A DNA stretch of 64,000 nt from Niebla homalea (Eukaryota; Ascomycota; Lecanoromycetes; Lecanorales; Ramalinaceae). Below the pieces are notes generated by a model. That model had not been told where the DNA came from. It did no database searches and saw nothing but the letters and a program-made list of their open reading frames with translations. Position numbers and translations under genes: made by a program. The stretch lies in assembly GCA_019925105.1 (NCBI GenBank), contig JAHGAU010000033.1, positions 248,001 through 312,000 of the forward strand, given 5' to 3'. Below, piece by piece: positions 13,130 through 26,259 of this stretch; position 1 is the stretch's first letter; each line of letters starts with the position of its first letter.

Positions 13130-16100
13130 ATTAATATTTAATATATTTATATTTTTAAGGATAATATAATATAACGTATATAAAGAAGTAATTAAAATTA
13201 TAATATTAATATTTAAATTTAAAGAAATAAAGGATATCGATATTATAACGATATAAAAGCCGTTATATAGTCTATATATTTACTTTTTAATTAACCCGGG
13301 AAATGGTTTTTATTTAACCTTTAAGGGTAATAATACGATACGGATATACTTTTTTATTAATAAAAGGTTAAATATAAATAATTAAAACGTTATTTATTAC
13401 GGAGGGAACTTATATATATTCCGGATCGTATAAAAGGGGGATATTAAAGGTATTTTAAATATTTATAATATATATAATCCGTTACCGGTTAATAAAAAAA
13501 AACCTTTTATAATCTTATTACTTAAAAATATTATAGTTATATTTAATAAGTACTTTTTAATAAAGGACTTTAATCTTTATTATATTTAATAGAACGAAAA
13601 TAGTTATATAATTAATTATATTAAATTTAAGGAATTATTAATAGTTATTATATAATTTAATTTTATATTATTAATACCGAAAAAAACTATTATATAAGAA
13701 AGTTATAAACTTAAGATTACGATTAACTTAATATTTAACTTAGAAAATATTATTAACTTAATTATAATATATAGACCTTAAAAAGACTTAAAATATGGTT
13801 TAGATTACGTCCCGATATAAATGATTTTAAACTAATTTATTAACGTAACTCCGCCTTTACCATTTAAACGAGCGTAAAAGACGGTTAAAGAAATTAAGGT
13901 ATTAATAAAAACGGTAAAAATAATATCTTAATTAACGGAGTTTCCCCGGCTTAATAATAAAGAATAAATTAACCGTTTTATAAAACGGATAATAAAGGCT
14001 TTAAATAAAGTAATTAACGTTATAATCTTAATAATAAAACCATCTTAAAAAGTTAAAACCTATTAAAACGAGGAATATATAAAGGTAATTATAAAGGTAA
14101 AAACGCTTATAAAGTAAGTTATTAAATATAAAAACCGGGAAACGCTTTAACGGTTAAAGGAAGCTTAAAAAAAAAAGGAAAGAATTATTTAAAAAGCTAA
14201 GTAAATATATTTCCGGGTTATAATATATAATTTAACGGTTTCCTTTTATAATATTTAAAAGTTAATAAAATACGGTAAAGAATAAAGTAAAAAACTTAAA
14301 TTTATTCTTAAGTTTTTACCTTTAAAAAGATTAGACGGTACGGTAATAAATATTTTTAACGGTAAGATTAAGGCTTTTAAAAAGGCATTCTTTTTCCCGT
14401 TATTGGAAATTAACCTAATAGATATTAACGGTATAATATATCTTAAATTAATAATAATAAATAAAATAATAACCTAAAAGATAATAATTAAGGTAATTAA
14501 TAAACTAAAAAAAAAAATAAAGCCCTTAAACTTAACGGTATATTAAATAAATTCCTATTTATAATAACGTTATTATTTAGAAAGGTCTTTATTTACCTAT
14601 TTTAAACTTACCTTAATATAGGATATTACTTTTATAAATTTAAGGAAATTAAAACAATTATCCTTAAGAAACCGGTTAAATTAAATTACTCGGAGGTAAA
14701 ATTATATAGACTTATAATATTCCTTTATACGTTAAGGAAGGCTTTAAAAACGGTAATCGTAAAGATCTTAAGTAATTACGTAAAAAAATATAAATTACTC
14801 CTTAATTAATAAATAAGGGTAAAAAAAAGACGGTCGATGGAAACGGCTTTTAAAGGCTTAATTAATAATATATATACGGTATAAGGTTATAGGAAAAAAT
14901 ACGTTATAAGTTTTCTTTCTTTAAATATTATAAAGGCATTTAATAAAATAAACCACTAAAGGTTATTATATAATTTACGGAAAAAAAGGGTTTTATTTTT
15001 CCTTATAAATTAGATAGAAAATTTCTTAAATAACCGAACGATATTAATTAATTTAGGATAGAAGATAAGTATAATAAAGCCCGCGATAATAAGGATTCCC
15101 TAGGGGTTATTTATTTTTTTAATCTTATTCTTATTTTTTAACGGCCCGTTTATTGAAAACTTAATAAAGTTAAAATAGAAGGTTTAAGTAAAAGGCTTTA
15201 TTAACGATATTTATCTTTTAATTTATAATACGTTTATTTATATAAATTATTTAAAGTTAAAATAAGCTTATAAAGTTTATTTATGATAAATAATATATAG
15301 GGCTTAATTCACCCGTATAAGTATAAGCTTATTTATATAATAAGGAGCCTAAAGCTATATAATATAATAATTATAATAGACTTAAATAATATAACGGTAA
15401 AACCAGAAGCTAATATTAAAGTATTTAGCCTATAAGTTAATAAGAAATTAAATTAAAAAGACTATATAAAAAAGGTTTAGAAAAAGATAATTTTATAAAA
15501 GAAAGGCCTTATTTACCTTATAACGTTGACGTAAAAAGTTACCTTATAAAAGGCTAGAATTATTTATTAAGTAGTTATAAAGTTTACGATAACGTACGCG
15601 GTAATCATCTAATACGTACCCGAAGGTACGCTTAAATACAGGAAAAAGCCCGTTTAACAATTATAGAAAATTTAAAACCGATACTTAAAAGTGGTAAGTA
15701 AAGTATATAAAGTAACTTCCGTCCCGGTACTAGAATCCGAGGTTTTTATATTATTAATAAAGCTGGCCCTAAATTAAATAATCGCTTAAATGAAGTTAAA
15801 AAAAGGTATAAACTTAGTTACGTTAATAGGAAACGAACATATTTACCAGAACTATAAGAGGCCTTAAATAAGAAAGCGCAGAAAAATAATATTTACTTCC
15901 CTTACGGAAGTTAAACTAAAATAAACTAAGAAAAAGGTCGATTTAACTTACGTTTAAGAAGTTAACGCAGGAGTATATGAACTCTTATTTAAAGTGAAAG
16001 TGGCAAAAAAGAAAAAGGCCGCAAGGATAAAATTAACGGTAATTACCCTATGGATTATAAAGAAATAGATAAAGTATTAACGTAAATATAGAGAATTAAT

Positions 16101-16850
16101 CCCTTAAGGGCGACGGTACCCGGCGTTAAATAATAATAAGGTTATTAATAAATATCTTTGGCGTTACGGGATTATAAGGAAAAACGATAATACGTTAATA
16201 ATTTAACTCCGGATAAATAAAAACGGCTTAACCTATTTCCTTTTTATCGTATATACCGGTAACCGGATTAACGTTAATTATAAATATAAATAATGAAAGT
16301 AAAACGTTATATATATATTAATCTTTTATTTACTATTTAAGGAACTTAAATTAAGATTAATTAAAAGGGTAAAAATTAATAATTATCGCTAAATATTTAT
16401 TAATAAAAAGGGTATTAAAATAACCGTTAAATTCATAATAATTACGGGCTTATTATTATAGTTTAACTTAACCAAGGAAATAAAAAAAATAATTAAAAAC
16501 TTAATTAAGAAACCTCGCCGTTAACCCGGGGGTAAAAAACAGCGGCGGGAAAACTGTACCCAATAGGGGGCTAAAGGGGCTATAAATACCAGGGCAGTAT
16601 AAAAAACGATACTATATTAGTTGGTAAAGTTATATAAATAAAATAATAATAATATACGTATCGGTAAGGATATTTAATAATATAATCAGAATTTTAAAAT
16701 TTTAACATTAAATAAACCTATAAAGTAATAGAAAAGTAATAGGTTTAAAAGTAACCCTTAAGTGGATTTAATCGTAATATTATAGGTTTTCTTAAAAAAG
16801 ATATATAAATAGATTCTTACTTTTTAAACGGCCATAGATATTCTTAACCC
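13130..16850 (+). pseudogene. LINE ORF2 (endonuclease and RT) remnant, Tad-3
   Basis: The apurinic-type endonuclease relic covers roughly 13130-14000, judged from position and collinearity. RT follows from about 14340, with the entry motif near 14510-14540, GLFIF-type box 3 near 15100, and FINDIYLL at 15198-15222 (one Asp of the catalytic pair remains). It is collinear with Tad-1 and Tad-5. Every frame is broken. Confidence 0.8.
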
Positions 16851-17007
16851 TTAAGACGTGAGTAAAAGCTAGGTAAATACCGGTTTTTATTTTTAACGTT
16901 ATAGATATCGGGTTTTTTACGGTTATTAATAAGGCTAAATGGCCGAGTATTAAGGAACGCCGGAATTAACTTAGCTAGATCCGTAGTATAAATCAATCAA
17001 TCAATCA

Positions 17008-17491
17008 ATATTAATTTTCATATTCTTTATTATAAAGTCGAATTATTTTATCCGTAAATTAATTACCTTAAAGTATTTATTAATCCCTTTATTAAAACCT
17101 ATTAAGATATATGGTTTTAACCTGTTATCGAGTTTAACCCGGTAACCTATAGTTTTTACGTATATAATCGACCTTAGGGTCCGTATATAAGATACGTCCG
17201 GTTTCTTATTATATTAAGCTTAATATAATATTACCCCTTTAAGCCGTATATATAATATCCGTATAATTATATAGTTTACCGTTTAAATTAACTCTGGCTA
17301 AAAGCGTTTATATATATCCTTTATTGCCTATATAATTTTAATTTTCTTATTAATTTCCCGGTTAATTTTTTTATTAGTTAGATTTTATTTAGGGCTTTTA
17401 CGTATTATTACCTTAAAGATAATTTGATATTATTTTAAATAATTTAAGAAGGCTTTAAACGTATATTTACTTCCGCTGTCAGCCTAAAGGC
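17008..17491 (-). mobile_element. CopB-1 segment (integrase C-terminal region)
   Basis: Reverse-strand Copia B pol. Its reverse complement matches 20649-21130 of CopB-2 (integrase end and linker). It is cut on the left by Tad-3 and on the right by CopB-2. The first 13 bases are the Tad-3 duplication, and the last five (AAGGC, 17487-17491) are the CopB-2 target duplication. Confidence 0.85.
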
Positions 17492-17653
17492 TGTTGAATG
17501 TGCAGGATCGCCACTTAGGAGATCACGTGACGCGGATCAGATTAGATAAGGCGGACGTACTAGACCCAAGTGGGATAACGGCATATAGCCTTGCACATAA
17601 TCTCACTTTATATATAGTAATAATTAAGCAACTTATACCTCTTAATTTTAACA
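17492..17653 (+). repeat. Copia B 5' LTR (CopB-2)
   Basis: 162 bp, starting TGTTGAATGTGCAGGATCGC and ending TTAATTTTAACA. The outer two-thirds keep CA/TG; the inner third, next to the internal region, is RIP-mutated compared with the 3' LTR. Confidence 0.93.
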
Positions 17654-17667
17654 GGTTATAAGCCCGG
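17654..17667 (+). other. Primer-binding site, initiator tRNA-Met anticodon arm type
   Basis: GGTTATAAGCCCGG directly follows the 5' LTR. It is complementary, apart from one G-to-A step, to the GGGCUCAUAACC anticodon arm of eukaryotic initiator tRNA-Met. That is the site used by half-tRNA priming in Drosophila copia. The same 14-mer, or a one-base variant, follows the LTRs at 33952, 34759 and 40975. Confidence 0.75.
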
Positions 17668-17736
17668 ATTACGCGTCCAGGTACTTAGATAACGTTTTCT
17701 TAGTGTTTAAATTGGCCCATAAACGGTGGTAAACTT

Positions 17737-20700
17737 ATGGTACAAGATATACCCGTAAACGATATTTATACGCAGGCTATATCATTAAAAAATCGACTTA
17801 ACCAGGCGTATAATACCACGGCTATAAACAGAGAAACCTACTTAATTATTTATATTTTTAAATTAAGAAAAGAAAACGTTTTACTAATAAAAATATATAA
17901 ACCATTATTTCCTAGCCCTATTAAGGGCCGTAAACGCCTATATGCCGGAAAAACTAAGTTAACATTAAGTTAACGGAGCCGAAACGTAGGGCCCTTAAGG
18001 TTAATATATATACGTAAAGCCTTAACCGGGGTTTAAGTAAGAAATTCGAGACGTTAAATAAATATTAAATATACTATAGAACTCTACTGAGTCCAAAGCT
18101 TTAAAGACCGTATTAAAATCGAATTTTTTCAAGATTAATCAGAAATAAATCACTCGGATTTAAGCGTATTACGGCCTAAAATTACTCATTTTAACTTAAT
18201 TTTAAAAAATAAATATAAAACGGAATAAATAGTTAACGGTTAAACCTCTTAAAGTAAGGATTAATCCCTAAGAAAAAAGGGCTAAAAACCAATTATAGAA
18301 TTCTTTAATAGGTAATTAAACTTAAAACGAGCTTACTTATTACGGATTATAAAGATTAAAGCCTTTAAATTAAAATAAAGCAATTAAAATAAACCTAAAC
18401 GTTTTAATTATAGAGATTAAAAGCCTTTAAATAAAAAAAGGTAATAATCTTAAGGGTATATATATAACATTATAGTACTTATAAAGTTTTATTTTAAGCT
18501 TAACCGGAATAAAGAATACTTTAATTAATAAGGCCTTATATTGCCTATTACCCTAGATTATATAATAGTCCCGTACGAAGTATGGTATTTAAACCTTATT
18601 ATTTAGTGGTATCGTCGTATATAAAGTACCCTTTTTCCCTTTACACTTAAAGACTTAAAGAAGGAAAACCGTTTTAATTTAACTGGTAAAAATTAAGTCG
18701 AAAACAGGGATTACTTATTATTATAAACGCCGAAGTCGTATAATAGCTTTAATTTAGAAGCATTTAAAAAACCTTTAAATGATTTATTAAATACTATTAT
18801 TTTTAAACTGGGTATAAATATTAAAAATTAAATACCGTTATTTAATATAAGTTACCTATTACCCTTAAATAGTAAGTCTTTAACGTACTAGATATTATTA
18901 AACTTAAACTTAAATATTATTAATAATTATAATATAATTAATATTTTATTAATATTATCTTCCGTATATTTTACTGACGATAATAATTAAGAAAGACTTT
19001 ATTATAAGGGGTTTTTTTTTAAGCTTAATCCCTTTATTAATAAATTAACGGCAATAAATATTATAAAGTTAATAAATAAAGGACTAAATAACAATTAATA
19101 ACCTTTAAAAGTTAAAGGAAAAAGATATTCTTAAAGTATATATAGTTTTAAAGAACTATTACGGTATTAATATTAAGTATTTAATCGATATTATAAAAAG
19201 CCCGGATATAATTTAAAAATGACTTAAGGATTAATATAAGCTATAAGGGTCTAAATTATATATAAAGTTTATATAGGAGTTTATAAGTTTATAAAAAACC
19301 CCGGATATAATAATTAATAAATATAATAGCCGTTATTAGAAAGTCTATATTGAGATTAAGGCGATTAGTAGCTTCCTAATTATCCCGGATTATTTCGTTA
19401 TTTAAGTATTCTTAAATAGATTAAAAAAGTCGTAATAAACGTAATATTTAATATTTACTTAAACGGCAATATAATAAGGCCCGGGTACTTTTAAATTTCA
19501 CGATATTATATAAAGGGCCCGTAATAAGGAAGCTTAAGCGGTTATTTAATAATTAAACGTCTTAATATAAGCTTATAAGGATACGTTAAAAAGTTATAAT
19601 AAAAAGATTTTTAATAAAACCCAAGAAAAGCCCATTTATTAACATTATATTTAGAAAAAGCGTAATAATAAATATATTAAGGATAAATATTAAAACCTTT
19701 ACCTTAAAAAGAAGCCTATAAAGTTCCGTATTAAGAAGCCCAAAATTATTAAGGAAATTACTACGTTTATAAACCTTTTAATAATAAACTTTTATTTATT
19801 AATATATATATAATAATTAATAACGATAATATTAATTACCTTAATAAATCTATAGAAATTAATAATCCTTAATAATAATTATAATTAATATATTTTTTAT
19901 AAAAAAAGATTCTTTTAAAAAGAATTAAGACTTTATTAATTTTCATTTTTAAGGCCCGGGCTAATAAGAACGAGTTATATAAGGGGTATAAATACTATTT
20001 ATATAATATATAAGGTGGATAATAAGCCCGTTAAAATAAAATTTATAGATACGGTATATTCCTTAATAAACTTAATTAATTTTATATTTAAAACGTAATT
20101 TCTAGATTATAAAACTCAACTTAATATAATATAAACGGTCCGGACGGTAACGTATAATTAAAAAAATCTTACTTATAATAAATAAAACGGCCTATTTATA
20201 ATTAATTTATAAAAACTTACCTTTATTATAACGGCGTTTAACGTATTTTCGGTTATATTTATATAATATATATATATAGGTTACTTCAGAGCTTAAAAAT
20301 TATTTTAATTAACGGATATATCGATTAAGATAAATCTTAAACGTAAATATTATAATAATAATAAAATTAAAGACGTTTATTATACGTATTATATTATTAA
20401 ATAATTATACTTTTAATTATATAAGGGATATCTTAAATTTATAGAAAACCCGTTAAAGCTTATTTATATGGACCTTTTAAGGATAATTAATCCTTAAAAG
20501 TATAACGGAATAACGTATTATATAACCTTCCGTAATAATAAAACTATAATATTAAAAATCTATTTATTAATATATAAATCGGACGTAATTTAACGGTTTA
20601 AGGAGTTTAAAGCTAGGTATAAATAAACCCCGGATTAAAAAATTAAACGCCTTCGGGCCGACGGCGGAGGTAAATATACGTTTAAGGTTTTCTTGGATTA

Positions 20701-23180
20701 CTTAAAATAATATAATATTATCTTTAAGGTAATAATATATAAAAGTCCTAAATAAAATCCAGTTAATAAAAGAATTAACCAAGAGATTAATAAGAAGACT
20801 AGGGTTATATGGATAACGGGGGGTATACTTAAAAGCTTTTAGCCGGAGTTAATTTAAACGGTAAATTATATAATTATACGGATATTATATATATAGTTTA
20901 AAGGGGTAATTTTATATTAAGCTTAATATAATAAGAAACCGGACGTATCTTATATACGGACTTTAAGGTCGATTATATATATAAGAATTATAAGTTATTG
21001 GACTAAGCTTAATAATAGGTCGGAACCATATATCTTAATAGGTTTTAATAAAGGGATTAATAAATACTTTAAAGTAATTAATCTATAAGTAAAACGGTTC
21101 GACCTTATAGTAAAAAACGTATATAACGTATATATTAAGGAAAGACGGATAATACCGTTAAATAACTCGGATCGTAAAAAGCTTATTAGTTAAATTTAAA
21201 AGCTTAAGAAGGTAAAAAGGCCTTAATAAAACCTTAATTTAAGGGAAAAGTTCGGGAATTATAGTTTAATTAAAACGGATATTATTAATATAAGCTTTAT
21301 CCCTATTAAACGACCTATACGTTCGGCTATAATCCTTACTTAATAAATAGTTTTACCGGACCCTTTAAGCTTAATAGTTAAAAACCTAAAGATTAATTAT
21401 AATTAAGGGTAAAAATAGTAAATTAAAAACCTAATTAAAGATAACCCCGGCTTTATGTTTCCGGATGAACCGTGTGATATATTATTAGATCCACTTTTTT
21501 TCTTGGTTTTATTAGCCCGTAATAAGGATAAACCGTTATACCCTTTAATTTTAATATCCTTTAAAACGACCCCGGAACTTATTAAATTTAAAACTTATAA
21601 AGAAGTTATAATAAATAAATATACCCGGATAAATTAAAAGTTAACGGAAAATAATAAATACGGTTCCCTTAAAGAGAACGATACTTAAATTCTAATTATA
21701 CGGAATTAAATCCCCGCCGGCATAGTAATATTACGAGGATAATAGGTTTATACCCTTAAACGTGGAGCTAATAATAATATAATTTATTATAAGGCCCGGT
21801 AAATAATATATAGCTTTAAATAACGTAAAGGCATCGACTATAATAAGACGTTTGCCTTAGTAATAAAACTTATAAGCTATAAGGTTCTTTTTACCCTTAT
21901 AACGGTTAATAACTAAAATTTAAAGTAAATAAATATTAAAATAGCGTTTTTTTACGGTCTTATTAAGGAAGAAATATACGTAAAATAGTTAAAAGGATAA
22001 GAAAAGACCGGTAAAGACGGTAAGAAGCTCTATTATAAGCTTAAGAAAGGCCTATATAGATTAAAGTAATTACCATAATTAGAATATAATCGTTTCTGGG
22101 AGTTTATAGTTATATAGGGTTTTAAATTTATTTATATAGATTATTACGTATTCCTTTACTTTAAAACCGGTACGATCGTAACCGTATATATAAATAATAT
22201 TTTAATAATTAATCCGTTTAAATAAAGGATTTAGGACTTAAAGGCCATACTTAATTAGGAATTTTATATATTTAATTTGGGTTTAATAAGCTATTATTTA
22301 AATATTATTATTATTTAAAACCGATAAAACCGAACGATCTATTTTAGTTAGGAAGTTTATATTAAGAAAATAATATAAAATTATAATTAATAAGAAGCTT
22401 ACCCGACGTATATACTTATATAAGTTGATTTTAAGCCGGAACTGTTACTGAAAAGCTATTAAGTAAAGCCGGAGTTTAAATAATAATATTAATCGGCCGT
22501 AAATTTATTGATATATATTATGCTTAATATATGATTAAATATAGCCTATACGGTAATAATTATTAACCGGTATTCCGTAAATCCGTTTTATTAATACTAG
22601 CTATATATAAGGCAAATTATATATTATTTACGGACCACTATATACTTTTAGTTAATATATAAGGGTAAGCTTAGAGCTCTTAATAGGTATACCGATTCCG
22701 ATTTTGCGGTTAACTCCACCCGTAGATTAACTTTAAGCTACTTCTTTAACGTAAGGAATATATTAATTTACTGGTCCTTAAAAAGGCAACCAACTATAAC
22801 GTTATCTACTTATAAAGCCGAATATACGGGATAAACGTAGGTTATTAAGGAAGTTATTTAATTAAAAAACCTATTAAGGTAAATATAACCCGATAAATCT
22901 GGATATATATTTACTATTACGATCTATGGTAATAATTAAGGGGCTATCGTATTAGTTAAAAACCCGGTATATTACGCAAGGATAAAGTATATAAGTATTT
23001 AATTATATTAGTTACGGGAACAACTTAAGGCTAACACCGTTGATCTCGAGTATATTTATATTACGGAGTAGGTAATTAACGGGTTAATAAAGGCCTTACT
23101 TACCAAGACTTTTATACAGTTTAAACGGGCGTTAAGCCTTAAGGAGCCACCATATTAATAGTCCAAGGACCGTATGCTTA
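17737..23180 (+). pseudogene. Copia gag-pol remnant (CopB-2)
   Basis: The old polyprotein probably began at the ATG at 17737, which opens a 78-codon frame (MVQDIPVNDIYTQAISLKN...), the first good start after the LTR. Integrase follows: first catalytic Asp in YMDLL at 20463-20477, second in RADGGGKY at 20650-20675, third acidic site in the NPVNKRIN block near 20755-20790 where Glu now reads Lys. RT shows KAR-stop-IIYSFK near 21790 and VYINNILII at 22186-22212 (YVDD with both Asp read as Asn). RNase H shows DSDFAVNSTRRLT near 22690 and TYKAEYTG near 22808. Many stops interrupt it. Identity is certain; function is lost. Confidence 0.9.
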
Positions 23181-23383
23181 CCAACGGCGGACTTAATAAT
23201 AAGCCGGGTGATGAGTGATGGGTAGGTGGTAGCCATGTAGGGGAGCTAGTTACTCAACAACCAGGGGAGCTACTTAGTAAACACGGTGACTGGACTCTTA
23301 TATAAAAGGATATAACGTTAGGGCTATAAAGGAGCTGTTTAGTAAGTGAGATTTACGGGCTATATATGAAGTTTAAAGGGGAG

Positions 23384-23545
23384 TATTAAATATATAGGAT
23401 CGCTACTTAAGAGATCACGTGACGCGGATCAGATTAGATAAGGCGGACGTGCTAGACCCAAGTGGGATAGCGGCATATGGCCTTGCACATAGTCTCACTT
23501 TGTACATAGTAATAATCAAGCAACTTACACCTCTCAATTTCAACA
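23384..23545 (+). repeat. Copia B 3' LTR (CopB-2)
   Basis: 162 bp. Its first 30 bases, next to the internal region, are RIP-mutated (TATTAAATATATAGGATCGC). Its outer part is intact and ends CTCTCAATTTCAACA. A purine-rich tract, AAGTTTAAAGGGGAG (23370-23383), precedes it and fits a plus-strand primer. Confidence 0.93.
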
Positions 23546-26026
23546 AAGGCGTCTGATTTTTTAATCCGGAGGTTATTTATATTTAACTTTAAACTCTTTA
23601 AACCGTTAAATTACGTCCGATTTATATATTAACGGGTAAACCTTTAATATTATAATCTTATTATTATAGAAGGTTATATAATACGTTATTCCGTTATACT
23701 TCCGGAAATTAATTATCCCTAAAAGGTCTATATAAATAAGCTTTAATAGGTTTTCTATGGATTTAAAATATCCTTTACATAATTAAAAGTATAACCGTCC
23801 GGTAATATAATACGTATAATAAGCGTTTTCGGTTTTATTATTATTATAATATTTACGTTTAAGATTTATTTTAATTAATACGTCCGTTAATTAAAATAAT
23901 TTTTAAGCTCCGAGGTAACTTATATATATATATTAAATAAGTATAACTGAAAATATGTTAAACGCCGTTATAATAAGGGTAAATTCCTATAGGTTAATTA
24001 TAAATAGGCCGTTTTATTTACTATAAGTAAGTTTTTTTTAATTATATATTACCGTCCGGACCGTCCGCATTATATTAAGTTAAGCTTTATAATTTAAAAG
24101 TTATATCTTAAATATAAAATTAATTAAATTTATTAAAGAGTATACCGTATCCGTAAATTTTACCTTAACGGGCTTATTATTTACCCTATATATTATATAG
24201 GTAATACTTATACCCCTTATATAATTCGTTTTTATTAGCCCGGGCCTTAAAAATAAGGATTAATAAGGTCTTAATTCCCTTTAAAAGAATCTTTTTTTAT
24301 AAAAAATATATTAATTATAATTATTATTAAGGATTATTAGCTTTTATAGCTCTGTTAAAATAATTAATATTATTATTGTTAATTATTATATATATGTTAA
24401 TAAGTAAAAGTCGGTTATTAAGAAGTTTATAAGCATAATAATCTCCTTAATAATCTTAAGCTTCTTAATATGGAACTTTATAAACTTCTTTTCAGGGTAA
24501 AGGTCCCAATATTTATCCTTAATATATTTATTATTACGTTCCTTCTGGGTATAATGCTAATAAATAGGTTTTTCCCGGGTTTTATTAAAGGTCCTTTTAT
24601 TATAACCCTTTAACGTATTTTTATAAGTTTATATTAAGACGTTTAATTATTAAATAGCCGCCCAAGCTTCCTTATTATAGGCCCTTTATATAATATCGTA
24701 AAATTTAAGGGTACCCGGGCCTTATTATACCGCCGTTTAAGTAAATACCGAGTATTACGTTTATTACGACTCCTTTAATCTATTTAAAAATATCTAAATA
24801 ATAAGGTAATCCGGGATAATTAAGGAGCTATTAATCGTTTTAATCTTAATATAGATTTTCTGGTAATAATTATTATACTTATTAATTATTATATTTAGGG
24901 TTTTTTATAAGTTTAAAGTTCTTATATAAGTTCTATATATAATTTAGACCCTTATAATTTATATTAATCCTTAAGTTGTTTTTAAATTATATCCGGGCTT
25001 TTTATAATATCGATTAAATACCTAATAGTAATACCGTAACGGTTTTTTAAGGCTATATATACCTTAAGGGTATTTTTTTTTAACTTTTAAAGATTATTAA
25101 TCGTTATTTAATCCTTTATTTATTAACTTTATAATATTTATTATTATTAATTTTTTAATAAAGGGATTAAGCTTAAAGGAAACCTTTTTATAATAAAGTT
25201 TTTCTTAATCGTTATTATTAATAAAGTATATAAAAGACGGTATTAATAAGATATTAATTATATTATAATTATTAATAATATTTAAGTTTAAGTTTAATAA
25301 CGTTTAATACTCTAAAGATTTATTATTTAAAGGTAAAAGGTAACTTACGTTAAACGATAATATCCAATTCTTAACGTTTATATTTAACCCGAAGATAATA
25401 GTATTTAATAGGTTAATTAAAGGTTCCTTAAACGCTTTTAAACCGAAGCTATCGTATAACTTTAATGTTTACGGTAATAAATAATCCCTATTTTTAACTT
25501 GGTTTTTATTAACTAAATTAAAACGATCTTTTTCCTTAGGTTTTTAAGTATAAAGGGAAAAAAAGTACTTTATATATAACGATATTAATAAATAATAAGG
25601 TTTAAATACTATACTTTATACGGGATTATTATATACTTTAAGGTAATAAGTAATATAAAACCTTATTAATTAAAGTATTCTTTATTCCGGTTAAATCTAA
25701 AACGGAACTTTATAACGTATTATAACGTTATATATATACCTTTAAGATTATTATCTTTTTCTATTTAAAGGCTTTTAATTTCTATAATTGAAGCGTTTAA
25801 ACTTATTTTAATTATTTTATTTTAATTTAAAAACTTTAATCTTTATAATCCGTAATAAGTAAACTCATTTTAAGTTTAATTATTTATTAAAGAATTTAAT
25901 GGTTAATTCTTAACCTTTTTTTCTTAAGGATTAATCCTTATTTTAAGAGGTTTAACCGTTAATTACTTATTCCGTCCCGTATTTATTTTTTAAAATCAGG
26001 TTAAAGTAAGTAATTTTAAGTCGTAA
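23546..26026 (-). mobile_element. CopB-1 segment (gag to integrase N-terminal)
   Basis: Reverse-strand Copia B. The reverse complement runs collinear with 18170-20649 of CopB-2, from gag to the second catalytic Asp of integrase. It is bounded by the CopB-2 target duplication (AAGGC, 23546-23550) and the Gypsy target duplication (CGTAA, 26022-26026). Moderately to heavily RIPed. Confidence 0.88.
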
Positions 26027-26236
26027 TGTTATGGTAGGAAACAACATAGGGGTTAGTGCTTACCTCGTGACCCTAGCGTAGCTGGGCCACAGGAATACTT
26101 AATACCTATCCTTCCCACTTTTCCTCTACTTCTTTAGTAATTAATTTACTTATTAAATATATTATTTATTAAGGCTATATATATATTTTATATTATTATA
26201 TTACCCTTAAGTTTTAAGTATACGTTTAACTTAATA
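26027..26236 (+). repeat. Gypsy 5' LTR
   Basis: 210 bp, starting TGTTATGGTAGGAAACAACA. The first 95 bases are identical to the 3' LTR. The rest is strongly RIPed, so the end CTTAACA now reads CTTAATA. No primer-binding site could be recognised in the TTTTAATTATT that follows. Confidence 0.93.
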
Positions 26237-26259
26237 TTTTAATTATTATTAATCTTTCT

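Larger units (their letters stand above)
11234..17007 (+). mobile_element. Complete Tad1-like LINE (Tad-3)
   Basis: A full LINE of about 5.77 kb with a perfect 13 bp target duplication, ATATTAATTTTCA, at 11221-11233 and 17008-17020. The 5' end lies only about 12 bases upstream of the ORF1 ATG (11246). The 3' end is a simple repeat tail of TCAA units (about 16990-17007) instead of poly(A). The terminal 40 bases on the left and about 80 on the right keep CA/TG; the interior is heavily RIPed. It inserted into Copia B element CopB-1. Confidence 0.92.
17492..23545 (+). mobile_element. Complete Copia family B retrotransposon (CopB-2)
   Basis: Two 162 bp LTRs (17492-17653, 23384-23545) flank an internal region of about 5.7 kb in Copia order: gag, integrase, RT, RNase H. 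A perfect 5 bp target duplication, AAGGC, lies at 17487-17491 and 23546-23550. The host sequence is another Copia B in reverse orientation (CopB-1), and the matching uninterrupted site can be seen within CopB-2 itself near 20649. RIP is heavy inside and light at both outer ends. Confidence 0.95.

Noticed and set aside
21455..21637. Plus-strand ORF of 60 codons
   Set aside because: A chance-open piece of the Copia B pol linker between integrase and RT. Not a separate gene.
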